A DNA stretch of 64,000 nucleotides from Croceicoccus sp. YJ47 (lineage in GTDB: Bacteria; Pseudomonadota; Alphaproteobacteria; Sphingomonadales; Sphingomonadaceae): assembly GCF_016745095.1 (NCBI RefSeq), contig NZ_CP067087.1, positions 1,662,501-1,726,500 on the forward strand, written 5' to 3'. Position numbers and translations under genes: made by a program. Positions 17,461 to 25,257 of the stretch are shown here, piece after piece; positions within the stretch are counted from its first letter, which is position 1; every line of letters starts with the position of its first letter. A model generated the notes under the pieces. That model saw nothing but the letters and a program-made list of their open reading frames with translations. It ran no database searches and was not told where the DNA came from.

Positions 17461-18340
17461 GGCTCTGTTGCAAAGATTGGCGGCAGTCAGAGGTAGGCTG
17501 TCGCTCTGCGCCGATCAGGCGGCTGCTGCGAAATGGTGGTTGAGCATGCCCATGGCCTCCGTCAGCGCCGAGGGCCCAATGCCAAAAGCTCTCTCCACAA
17601 GGCGCACCTCGCCCCTGATGCCGGGCTGCAGGCACCAGGGGCGAGCCTGTCCTTTGCGCAGGGCTCGCATGACTTCGAATCCCTTGATCGTGGCATAGGC
17701 CGTGGGGATCGATTTGAAACCGCGCACCGGCTTGATCAGTATCTTGAGCTTTCCGTGATCGGCCTCGATCACGTTATTGAGATACTTCACCTGCCGGTGG
17801 GCCGTCTCCCGGTCCAGCTTTCCTTCGCGCTTCAATTCGGTGATCGCTGCACCATAGCTCGGCGCTTTGTCGGTATTGAGCGTGGCAGGCTTTTCCCAGT
17901 GCTTCAGGCCTCGCAGGGCCTTGCCCAGGAACCGCTTCGCTGCCTTGGCGCTGCGGGTCGGCGACAGGTAGAAATCGATCGTGTCGCCCCGCTTGTCGAC
18001 TGCCCGGTACAGGTAGGTCCACTTGCCCCGCACCTTGACGTAGGTTTCATCCAGGCGCCAGCTCGGATCAAAGCCACGCCGCCAGAACCAGCGCAGCCGC
18101 TTCTCCATCTCCGGGGCGTAGCACTGGACCCAGCGATAGATCGTCGTATGGTCGACCGAAATGCCGCGTTCCGCCAGCATTTCCTCAAGGTCGCGATAGC
18201 TGATCGGATAGCGACAATACCAGCGCACCGCCCACAGGATCACATCACCCTGGAAATGGCGCCACTTGAAATCCGTCATCGTTCCGTCCGTCCAATCTCC
18301 GCCAAGCATGCTCAAGCTTCACGATTTTTGCAACAGAGCC
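17461..18340 (-). mobile_element. IS6100 (right copy), IS6 family, 880 bp
   Basis: 880 bp with the same 14-bp terminal inverted repeats as the left copy and the same orientation. Its left end truncates the acyl-CoA dehydrogenase gene; its right end abuts the CGGTGGTG target duplication in the nucleotidyltransferase gene. Confidence 0.97.
17515..18279 (-). CDS. tnpA: IS6100 transposase (right copy)
   Basis: Identical by inspection to the protein at 12377-13141: 254 residues with the DDE triad intact. With two active copies in direct orientation, the 4,258 bp between them could be lost by recombination or move as a circular unit. Confidence 0.96.
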   Translation of the reverse strand: MTDFKWRHFQGDVILWAVRWYCRYPISYRDLEEMLAERGISVDHTTIYRWVQCYAPEMEKRLRWFWRRGFDPSWRLDETYVKVRGKWTYLYRAVDKRGDTIDFYLSPTRSAKAAKRFLGKALRGLKHWEKPATLNTDKAPSYGAAITELKREGKLDRETAHRQVKYLNNVIEADHGKLKILIKPVRGFKSIPTAYATIKGFEVMRALRKGQARPWCLQPGIRGEVRLVERAFGIGPSALTEAMGMLNHHFAAAA

Positions 18341-18348
18341 CGGTGGTG
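18341..18348. repeat. 8-bp target site duplication, right copy
   Basis: CGGTGGTG, identical to 12315-12322, abutting the right end of the right IS6100. Confidence 0.95.
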
Positions 18349-18897
18349 CAGTTCGATATGGCGGTCGAAGGCGGGAAAATAGATCGGATCGACATGTTTT
18401 TCCCGCAGCGCGCGCGCGATGGCCGCATCCCGATCGTCGGGAATGACGCAGCCCAGCGCGCCCATGACCGACAATGCCGCCGGCAGGTCGTCGGGCGCGA
18501 CCAGTATGTCGACATCGCGCATCGGGCGCAGAGCCTCGTTCGGATAGTCGAAGAAGGCGAGCTGCGCGCCTTTGAGCGCCACCATCGGCACGCCCGCGTC
18601 GGCAAAGCCGCTTGCCAGCCGCACGATCGCCGCCTTCGCGGTCAGCGCGCCGATCACCCCTGCCTGATACGCGCGCCGCCATCGTTCGCGCAGGGCGTCG
18701 GGCATCGGCCATTGCGGATCGGCATGCTCCGCCCGCATGTGGAGCCAGGGATAGAGCCGGTGCTGAAACGCCATGGCGTCGATCGCGTGCCAGTCGCCAT
18801 CGGACAGGTCGGACAGGGTCGCAGGGTCCGGATCGGCGACGGCTAGGGCCATCAATGCCATCAACAGCGCCTTGAGCTCCTCGATCGGGCGTTTCAT
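18341..18897 (-). pseudogene. RiPP-cluster nucleotidyltransferase, N-terminal fragment
   Basis: The upstream half of the split gene. It contains GVPMVALKGAQLAFFDYPNE with ALRPMRDVDILVAPDDLPAA, a nucleotidyltransferase-fold motif in which the Asp pair of MRDVDILV would bind metal. The reading frame runs 19 bp into the IS and stops at 18319 after IS-encoded residues. Its ATG overlaps the ABC transporter stop (ATGA), so it was the last gene of the RiPP operon. Related proteins in lasso clusters modify the phosphorylated C terminus of the peptide. Confidence 0.87.
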
Positions 18898-20633
18898 GCC
18901 GCATCCTCCCTGCCGCTTCGTATGTCGACGATCCGCCCTTCGGACAGTTCGACGATGCGGTCGACATTTTTGATCAGCGATCCGCGATGGCCGATGATGA
19001 CGATTGCACGGCTTCCGCGCACCTGGCGAATGGCGCGCGCGATCGCCGCCTCGCTCCCTGTATCCAGCGCGCTCGTCGCCTCGTCGAGGATGAGCAGCGC
19101 CGGATTGCGCAGCAACGCGCGGGCGAGCGCGATCCGCTGCCGCTCGCCGCCCGAAAGCTGCCGCCCCGCATCGCCGACCGGAGTGTCCATGCCCATCGGC
19201 AGGTCGAGCACGAATTCCGCCGCGGCCATGCGCAGCGCGCGTTCCAGATGCGCATCGTCGGCATCCGGCTCGGCCCAGCGCAGATTGTCCCGCACGCTCG
19301 CGTTGAAGAGCACGGCTTCCTGATGGACATAGGCGACGTGTCGGCGCCACGCCCGCCGTTCCGCATGGCCGACCGGCTGCCCGTCGAGCAGGAGCGCGCC
19401 TGCGTCCGGCCGCGTCAATCCGCCCAGCATGTCGGCGAGCGTGGTCTTGCCCGCACCCGACGCGCCGACGAGCGCGACCGTTTCGTCCGATCGGACGGCA
19501 AGGTCGGCATCGTGCAGCGCGGCGGCATCGCGCCCGTCGTGCCGCACCGTCACGCCCCGCACCGCGATGGTGTGTGCGGGCCGCGCGACGACGGTGCCAT
19601 CGTCGGGTTCCGCGGTCGCATCGGCACGGGCGATGAGCTGCTGTGCCTCCTGCGCCGCGGGAATGGCATGGGACCAGTTCGCCCAGCTCGTCTGCAACGT
19701 GTCGAGCAGGGGAACCGCGCGCGCGAAAAGCGCGACCAGCGGGATCAGCACGGCCGCCTCCACCCCGCGGGACAGCGCGATCCCCGCGACCAGCGCGAGC
19801 ACGCTCGCCGCGCCGATATGGAGCATCGCCTGGCCCAGCCCTGCCATGCGTTGAAACGCGATCTGCGTTTCGCGGACGGAGCGGAACCCGTGGGTGAGGG
19901 CGTGGGCGCTCGCCTCCTCCTGCCCGAAGCTCTTGATCAGACGCAGCGCGCCCAGCCCTTCGCCAAGGCGGGCGTGGACGGCCTGATGCGCGAGGTTGAG
20001 TTCCTTGCCCATCATGCGCGCCCGGCACCGCAAGCGCGCATAGAACGCGAGCACGAGCAGCCCGCCCCCACCGATGCCCAGCGCGAGCAACGGCGAAAGC
20101 AGCAGCGCCGCGAGACCGAGCGCGCCGAACGCCACGAGCGCCGACACGGTCTGCACCAGGCTGCGAAAGCCGAAGCCCAGCATGTTCACATGGTCGAGGA
20201 TAAGGCTGCTGTTGTCCGCGAGGCGAAGGCTGGCCGCAAAGCGCAGGTCCGCGTTCAGCAAGGCGCGGTAGATCCGGTCCCGCAACCCGTCGACCAGCGT
20301 GAGTTCCAGCCGCGCCGCCTGCATCCCCTGCGCGTATTTGAGCGCGGCACGAAGAGCGACGAGCGCCACGAACGCGAGCAGCAGCGGACCGATGCGCAGC
20401 GGTATGCCGACCGCCGCGATGGCATCGGAAATATGCGCCACGATCCCCCCCGGCGCCGGGCCATCGGCCATGATGGCGAGCAGCGGGACGAGCATCACGA
20501 TGCCAAGCCCCTCGGTCAGCGATGCCGCGACGATCGCTGCGAAGACCAGCACGACGGACCCGTGCGGCACCATCCGCCAGACGAAAGCGAGCGGCCCGAG
20601 CCCGCGCGCCGCATCCGGTGAAGGCTCAGACAT
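18894..20633 (-). CDS. ABC transporter with fused membrane and ATPase domains (RiPP exporter)
   Basis: About 579 residues. Six membrane segments fill the N-terminal 330 residues. The ATPase domain follows with Walker A (GASGAGKTT), the signature LSGGERQRIALARALLRNPA and Walker B (LLILDEATSALD). Its place between the cyclase and the nucleotidyltransferase, overlapping both by a few bases, matches the D protein of lasso-type clusters, which exports and confers immunity to the product. No peptidase-C39 domain is seen, as expected when leader cleavage is done by a separate B protein. Confidence 0.93.
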   Translation of the reverse strand: MSEPSPDAARGLGPLAFVWRMVPHGSVVLVFAAIVAASLTEGLGIVMLVPLLAIMADGPAPGGIVAHISDAIAAVGIPLRIGPLLLAFVALVALRAALKYAQGMQAARLELTLVDGLRDRIYRALLNADLRFAASLRLADNSSLILDHVNMLGFGFRSLVQTVSALVAFGALGLAALLLSPLLALGIGGGGLLVLAFYARLRCRARMMGKELNLAHQAVHARLGEGLGALRLIKSFGQEEASAHALTHGFRSVRETQIAFQRMAGLGQAMLHIGAASVLALVAGIALSRGVEAAVLIPLVALFARAVPLLDTLQTSWANWSHAIPAAQEAQQLIARADATAEPDDGTVVARPAHTIAVRGVTVRHDGRDAAALHDADLAVRSDETVALVGASGAGKTTLADMLGGLTRPDAGALLLDGQPVGHAERRAWRRHVAYVHQEAVLFNASVRDNLRWAEPDADDAHLERALRMAAAEFVLDLPMGMDTPVGDAGRQLSGGERQRIALARALLRNPALLILDEATSALDTGSEAAIARAIRQVRGSRAIVIIGHRGSLIKNVDRIVELSEGRIVDIRSGREDAA

Positions 20634-22527
20634 CGTTGCGCCCGTCGACGTAATTGGCAAATCGTGCGGTGACCACCGCCGCGCTGATCGCGTTGAACAG
20701 ATCGCTGCGCGCGGTGTCCGTCACCGGCTCGCTCTCCGGCCAGTCGGCGAGAAGGGCGCGCGCACGGTCCACGTCGATGATCTGCGCCAGATCGGGATGG
20801 TCGCCGATCCGGTCGATCTCGGCGCGCAATTCGGAAAGGCGCGGGGTCATGCGCGCGTGCCAGTCGGCGTGATGCAGGCCGTAATCGCGCATCTCCGCCT
20901 GTCGCGCCGGCATTCGCCCCTTGGCCAGGCGCCGGCCGAGATATCTCTGCGTTCCGCCGCGCACATATTGCGTGGTGGGCAGCCCATGGCACAGCTCGAT
21001 CAGCGGGCGGTGACGCGGGATGCTGCGCAGGCGAATGCCGAAGACCTGCTCGTGCGCGGCGCCCATTTCGGTGCCCAGGTCGGCCATTTGCCAGCAATGG
21101 TCGATGAATTCGCGGCGGGAACGGAACCATTCGTCGTCGAGCCGCCCGCGCGATTGCTCCCGCCGTTCACGCAGGCGGAGCGTTTCGGCAAGCTCTGGCC
21201 GGATCAGATGATCGGCATGCGGCGTGTCATGCACCAGCCTGCGCAGCGTTTTGCGCAGGCGGGCCGGCAATTGCGGCATCACCGAACGGGCCAGCACGCG
21301 GCGCGCCATCGGGCGGCTGTCGCCCGGATGATCGCGCAGCATCTGCCACAGCTCGCCCCACTCGCCGGTGCGCAGAAACTCGCTAAAGGCCCAGCGTCCG
21401 TCAATGCTGAATGTCTGGTTTCCGAAATCGGCGGAAAACAGCCAGTCGCATCCATGGTCCGCCGCCGCCTGCATCGGCCCGTGATAGGCCGCCGTCAGGT
21501 TCATGTGCCGGTGCGCGGTATCCGCCGCGATGAACAATCGGTCGAGCCTGCTGTCGAAACCGATGTCGCGATTGTCGGTAAAATGCGGGTCGAGCCGGGG
21601 ATGCATCGCGGCATAGGCCTCGACCAGCGGGCGTTCGTCGGCAAAACTGCCCGCCGGCACATGGCCGTCCCATTCGGGGAGCGTGGTGAAAGTGAACGAC
21701 GCCAGCCGCGCGCTTTCGGGCATTTGCGCCATCATCGCATCGGCGACCGTCCCCGAATCGAGCCCGCCCGACAGCATGATCCCCGGCTTTTTCGCAGGGC
21801 GCAGCGCGGCCGCACAGGCCTCGCCAAGCTTTTCGGCGACCGCATCGACGTAATCGGCATCGCTGTTGAGGCGGATCGCCGGAATGTCATGGGGATCGTA
21901 CCACCGGCCGATCGTCGCACCATCGGGCGACACGGTGACGATACTGCCCAAGGGCACGCGGTTCAGGCCGCGATAGAAATATTCGGTGCGGCCAATATCA
22001 TGGTCCGGCCCGTGGAGCATTTCCGCCATGCGATCGGGCAGCAGCACCTTGGGAAAGCCGGCGGCGAAGATCGGCCGGGGAATTGACGCGGCGGCGGCGG
22101 CATCGCGGTCCGCGGCCCAGAACAGCGCCTGCTGGCTCCACGGCGAACGGGAGAGGCGGAGCGATCGGTCCGGCTCCACGACGATCGCCACATAGCTGCC
22201 GACGATCCGGCGTTCCGCACGGTCGCCCCACGTGTCGAGCGCGGCGCCATAGAGCGCGGCATCGTCACCGCCCGCGAAACCGAGTTCGGCCTTCAGCGAA
22301 TCGGCATTGTCGATCCAGCCATCGAACAGAACCGGCCTACCCGACAAGGAAAGAGCCACGCGCCAGCCCTTTCGGGGCCGTCCGCGTGGCGTCTTTAACT
22401 GGGCGAAAATCGCCCCTTCGGTGACCTGGCTATCGGATTCGCATCCGGCAAAGAGTCCCAGCGATCGGGCAATGCGCTCCGGCTGTAGCCAGGACGAATC
22501 GCCCCAGCTCATTCCAATTGCAATCAT
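20626..22527 (-). CDS. Asparagine-synthetase-like RiPP cyclase (lasso C-type)
   Basis: 633 residues from the ATG at 22527 (an alternative ATG lies at 22512). The N-terminal third is a glutaminase-like domain without a Cys at position 2. The synthetase domain carries the PPi-loop motif SGGLDSG at about residue 253, which binds ATP. In lasso systems this enzyme adenylates an acidic side chain so that the N terminus can form the macrolactam. It lies directly after the precursor gene. The puzzle is that the predicted core has no acidic side chain to activate. Confidence 0.9.
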   Translation of the reverse strand: MIAIGMSWGDSSWLQPERIARSLGLFAGCESDSQVTEGAIFAQLKTPRGRPRKGWRVALSLSGRPVLFDGWIDNADSLKAELGFAGGDDAALYGAALDTWGDRAERRIVGSYVAIVVEPDRSLRLSRSPWSQQALFWAADRDAAAAASIPRPIFAAGFPKVLLPDRMAEMLHGPDHDIGRTEYFYRGLNRVPLGSIVTVSPDGATIGRWYDPHDIPAIRLNSDADYVDAVAEKLGEACAAALRPAKKPGIMLSGGLDSGTVADAMMAQMPESARLASFTFTTLPEWDGHVPAGSFADERPLVEAYAAMHPRLDPHFTDNRDIGFDSRLDRLFIAADTAHRHMNLTAAYHGPMQAAADHGCDWLFSADFGNQTFSIDGRWAFSEFLRTGEWGELWQMLRDHPGDSRPMARRVLARSVMPQLPARLRKTLRRLVHDTPHADHLIRPELAETLRLRERREQSRGRLDDEWFRSRREFIDHCWQMADLGTEMGAAHEQVFGIRLRSIPRHRPLIELCHGLPTTQYVRGGTQRYLGRRLAKGRMPARQAEMRDYGLHHADWHARMTPRLSELRAEIDRIGDHPDLAQIIDVDRARALLADWPESEPVTDTARSDLFNAISAAVVTARFANYVDGRNDV

Positions 22528-22576
22528 TGCCGGTCGATAGACCCAACCAGGGCGTACCGAAACCTTTTCGTGGCGA

Positions 22577-22705
22577 TCAGCTGTTCGCGACCGAACCCGT
22601 GCTCCGGCCCTGGTTCTGGACGGTGCCGTTACCGGCAACATCGGCCATCGTGCCGAGCACGCGCAGTTCGGGGCGGGTCCATGCTTTCGTCGTGGTCTTG
22701 GTCAT
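22577..22705 (-). CDS. RiPP precursor peptide with lasso-type leader
   Basis: 42 residues, read from an ATG with TGAGGA upstream. The leader has W-T-R-P-E-L-R-V-L-G, matching the YxxPxLxxxG motif that the PqqD/RRE protein binds in lasso systems (Trp in place of Tyr). The C-terminal part, after ADVAGN, is GTVQNQGRSTGSVANS: rich in Gly, Ser, Asn and Gln, with no Cys, Asp or Glu. The final residue is Ser, the residue phosphorylated by HprK-type lasso kinases such as that of paeninodin. The gene lies between the B2 and cyclase genes. The leader/core boundary is not certain. Confidence 0.8.
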   Translation of the reverse strand: MTKTTTKAWTRPELRVLGTMADVAGNGTVQNQGRSTGSVANS

Positions 22706-22739
22706 AGCAATATTCCTCAAATAAAACGCCTCAGGCTTT

Positions 22740-22792
22740 GGTTTACAAAGCGTTAAACCCAAGATGCATGCTTTGCCGCTTTGCCGCTTTGC
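22740..22792. repeat. Tandem 8-mers and inverted repeat upstream of the precursor gene
   Basis: GCTTTGCC occurs almost three times in tandem at 22770-22792. GGTTTA (22740-22745) and TAAACC (22754-22759) form an imperfect palindrome. Both lie in the 100 bp between the B2 stop and the precursor ATG, where a separate promoter for the precursor would be expected. No clear -35/-10 pair is obvious. Confidence 0.45.
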
Positions 22793-22805
22793 AGCAATGC
22801 TGGCG

Positions 22806-23249
22806 CTATCGTCCTGAAATTCCTGTTCCAATTCGGGACGCCATTGAAATGAGGGGAACATGCCTTTTGCCGCTGTCGCCGATTTCGATTCCGCGCCAGC
22901 TCCTGATCCAGGCGTGGAGCCTGTCCTCGGTATCGACAGCGGCGCCCGGAAGGAACCCGATGGTCAGTACCGACGGCAGTTTTCGGCGCGAAAGCATCCA
23001 TTGCAGCGCCATCGCCTGCGGCAGGCAGATCGCGCCGGGCACGTAGCGGGCGCCGCGCCGAATCGCGGTGCGGCACCCGTGCATCCGTTCGTCGGCATCG
23101 GATCGCGCCGGGCGCGCGACCTCGCGATCATGCGCGACGGGCGTGCCGAGCATCGTTTTCCAGTTCGCAAAAGGCACCAGGCCGATGAAGAGACGAGCCG
23201 CGGCGAGGAGCGCGATCGCCTCGGCGACCCTCAGCCGGTGGCGAATCAC
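22806..23249 (-). CDS. Lasso-type B2 leader peptidase (transglutaminase-like)
   Basis: 147 residues. The catalytic Cys is in PGAICLPQAMALQWMLSRRK (about residue 75), the His in LHAWIRSW (about 112) and the Asp in IEIGD (about 125), the C-H-D arrangement of the B2 family. The enzyme cleaves the leader from the precursor. The ATG overlaps the PqqD-like gene stop by 4 bp, so the two subunits are co-translated, as is usual for split B proteins. Confidence 0.9.
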   Translation of the reverse strand: MIRHRLRVAEAIALLAAARLFIGLVPFANWKTMLGTPVAHDREVARPARSDADERMHGCRTAIRRGARYVPGAICLPQAMALQWMLSRRKLPSVLTIGFLPGAAVDTEDRLHAWIRSWRGIEIGDSGKRHVPLISMASRIGTGISGR

Positions 23250-23524
23250 GAAAGGCGTCGCTCCGCAATGAGCCCGGCATCCGTCAGCGAATTAATGAAG
23301 GCCAGCACGTCGGCTTCGACGTCCCCCGGCGCGACGTCGTAATCGTCCGCGACCACGGTGACGATCGCGTCCCGGTCACGCACCCCGTCGATCGCGGTCC
23401 AGATCGCCAGTCCGCTGTCGCGCAGGGAATAGAACTTCCCGTCCGAAAGCTTCATCAACACGGATTCGCCGTCGATCTCGGTTTCGACATAGGCGGAGGG
23501 GCATTTTTCGGTCACGATCATCAC
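23246..23524 (-). CDS. PqqD-family RiPP recognition element (lasso B1)
   Basis: 92 residues, the typical size. It contains TEIDGESVLMKLSDGKFYSL and LRDSGLAIWTAIDG, the winged-helix RRE fold of PqqD proteins, which bind the leader peptide and pass it to the peptidase and cyclase. It overlaps the kinase stop upstream (ATGA) and the B2 gene downstream. Confidence 0.93.
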   Translation of the reverse strand: MMIVTEKCPSAYVETEIDGESVLMKLSDGKFYSLRDSGLAIWTAIDGVRDRDAIVTVVADDYDVAPGDVEADVLAFINSLTDAGLIAERRLS

Positions 23525-24429
23525 AACAGCTGTTCTTCAAGGTTTCGCTGCGTAAAATCAAGCATTTGTGCGAAGCGATCGCTGTCCATCGGCCGGGTGA
23601 GCCGCCAGCACGGCACCGCCGACGCCAGCGTGACCAGTGCCCGCAACCGCCCCGCCGGGCCGTCGCCCGATGCGACCTCGTGCAGCCGGGCGATATAATG
23701 ATCGTCGTTGAGCGCCGCGATCTTTTCCCCGCCATGGAGCGGTTCGAACGCGAAATCCTCCCCCTGTGCGAGCACGACGATCCCGGCAAGCGGGCAGGGT
23801 TCGTCGTGTGCCGGTCCCGCCTGCGCCACATAATGCTTGCGATAATCGGGCGATACGATGTCCCCGGCCTGCGCCCCGGTCATGGCGACCGCATCGGGCC
23901 ACAGCTTCATCCGCTTGTGCCCCGGCAAGCAGACCGGCGCGGGTTTTGCCCCGCCATCGTCAATGCCGGCATCGTCGGCCCCGCCATCCGGCATGGCGAG
24001 GATCAGCGTATCATCGGCAAGAAGGCCCATCCCCCGCGATGCCAGCCCGGCGCTCAACGTGGATTTCCCCGCACCTGACGGCCCGGTGATGCCGATCGCC
24101 CGGCCGTTCGCCACCACGGCGGAGGCATGCACCGGATACAGCCCGTTCATGCACGCGATCGCCGCATGGGTAGTGCCCGAAAGATAGAGGTCGAGCCTGC
24201 GCTCGGCGTCGGCACTCGCGACATCCACGCAAATGCCGTGGCCCGTGCGGTAATAGATCGTGCAGCCGCCCGCGCGGAGCAGGAATTCCTCCCCGATCAG
24301 CGCCCATTGCCCGTCCGCGACGCGCTCGCCGCCGATGGTGTCGGGGACGGCGCCGCGGCGGACGCGCGTTTCCCGCCGCATCAGCGCGGCGGCGCGTTGT
24401 CCCCGACCTTGCGAACCCGATCCTGCCAT
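23521..24429 (-). CDS. HPr-kinase-like protein (lasso K-type kinase)
   Basis: The core is ATGITGPSGAGKST-like text (GRAIGITGPSGAGKSTLSAG, a P-loop) with LLADDTLIL and a C-terminal DYRKHYVAQ region, as in HprK-related proteins of RiPP clusters. The start is uncertain: 24429 is used here (302 residues), with in-frame ATGs at 24381 and 24522. Homologues in lasso clusters phosphorylate the C-terminal Ser of the precursor, and the precursor here ends in Ser. It is the first gene of the leftward RiPP operon; rpe diverges from it. Confidence 0.85.
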   Translation of the reverse strand: MAGSGSQGRGQRAAALMRRETRVRRGAVPDTIGGERVADGQWALIGEEFLLRAGGCTIYYRTGHGICVDVASADAERRLDLYLSGTTHAAIACMNGLYPVHASAVVANGRAIGITGPSGAGKSTLSAGLASRGMGLLADDTLILAMPDGGADDAGIDDGGAKPAPVCLPGHKRMKLWPDAVAMTGAQAGDIVSPDYRKHYVAQAGPAHDEPCPLAGIVVLAQGEDFAFEPLHGGEKIAALNDDHYIARLHEVASGDGPAGRLRALVTLASAVPCWRLTRPMDSDRFAQMLDFTQRNLEEQLL

Positions 24430-24594
24430 GCCCGATGCGCTATCCCGCCCGGCGGCACGAGGCAAGCGGGACATGGCGCACGGGACGGGTTCGGCGATGC
24501 GCTGCGACCGGACGCCCTGCACGCGGCGCGAACCGTGTTCAAAACGCGATGATCCCGCTTGTGCCTTTCAACCGTGGGGGGGTAAGGGCAGGCC

Positions 24595-25257
24595 ATGCCG
24601 ATTCCCTTGATTTCCCCGTCGATTCTGTCCGCCGATTTCGCCCGCCTGGGCGAGGAGGTGCGCGCCATCGACGCCGCCGGTGCCGACTGGATCCATGTCG
24701 ATGTGATGGACGGGCATTTCGTGCCCAACATCACCATCGGACCCGCCGTGGTAAAGGCGTTGCGCCCGCACAGCGACAAACCCTTCGACGTGCATCTGAT
24801 GATCAGCCCGGTGGACGCCTATCTCGAAGCGTTTGCCGAGGCTGGCGCAGACATCATCACCGTCCATCCCGAGGCCGGGCCGCACACCCATCGCACGGTG
24901 CAGGCGATCAAGGCGCTGGACAAGAAGGCCGGCATTTCGCTCAATCCCGCGACGCCGGCAAAGATGCTCGACTATCTCATCGACGAGATCGACCTCGTCC
25001 TCGTCATGAGCGTCAATCCTGGATTCGGGGGGCAGAGCTTCATCGCCTCGCAATTGAAGAAGATCGAGGCGGTGCGCCGCATGATCGATAAATCGGGCCG
25101 CGACATCAGGCTGGAGGTCGACGGCGGCGTCAATGCCGAAACCGCGCGTCAATGCGTCGATGCGGGCGCGGACGTGCTCGTCGCCGGGTCCGCCACCTTC
25201 AAGGGCGGGGCCGATCACTACGCGGCGAATATCGCGGCGCTCAAGAATCATGGGTAA
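24595..25257 (+). CDS. rpe: Ribulose-phosphate 3-epimerase
   Basis: 220 residues. Conserved blocks include [39 protein letters not shown] and [14 protein letters not shown] with [11 protein letters not shown], the TIM-barrel catalytic motifs of Rpe. It interconverts ribulose-5-phosphate and xylulose-5-phosphate in the pentose phosphate pathway in the cytosol. Its stop overlaps the heparinase-family gene by 8 bp. Confidence 0.97.
   Translation: MPIPLISPSILSADFARLGEEVRAIDAAGADWIHVDVMDGHFVPNITIGPAVVKALRPHSDKPFDVHLMISPVDAYLEAFAEAGADIITVHPEAGPHTHRTVQAIKALDKKAGISLNPATPAKMLDYLIDEIDLVLVMSVNPGFGGQSFIASQLKKIEAVRRMIDKSGRDIRLEVDGGVNAETARQCVDAGADVLVAGSATFKGGADHYAANIAALKNHG

Larger units (their letters stand above)
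12323..18340. mobile_element. IS6100-bounded pseudo-compound transposon
   Basis: Two direct IS6100 copies enclose 4,258 bp (13203-17460) with a truncated tetR, a TonB receptor and a truncated dehydrogenase. The outer ends carry an 8-bp target duplication; the inner junctions (CTTCGCGT and CCTCGAAC) do not match each other. This fits replicative integration of a circle holding one IS6100 and the passenger DNA. The passenger looks less GC-rich than its surroundings, consistent with import from another replicon. Confidence 0.9.

Noticed and set aside
18319..20028. 569-codon minus-strand frame ending at the IS, overlapping the ABC transporter
   Set aside because: Only its last part, from 18897, is real (the nucleotidyltransferase fragment); the upstream part is out of frame with the transporter.
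18987..20621. Long open frame of 544 codons on the plus strand opposite the ABC transporter
   Set aside because: It is antisense to a clear ABC transporter, with Arg/His-rich low-complexity text and no motif; it is a by-product of high GC.
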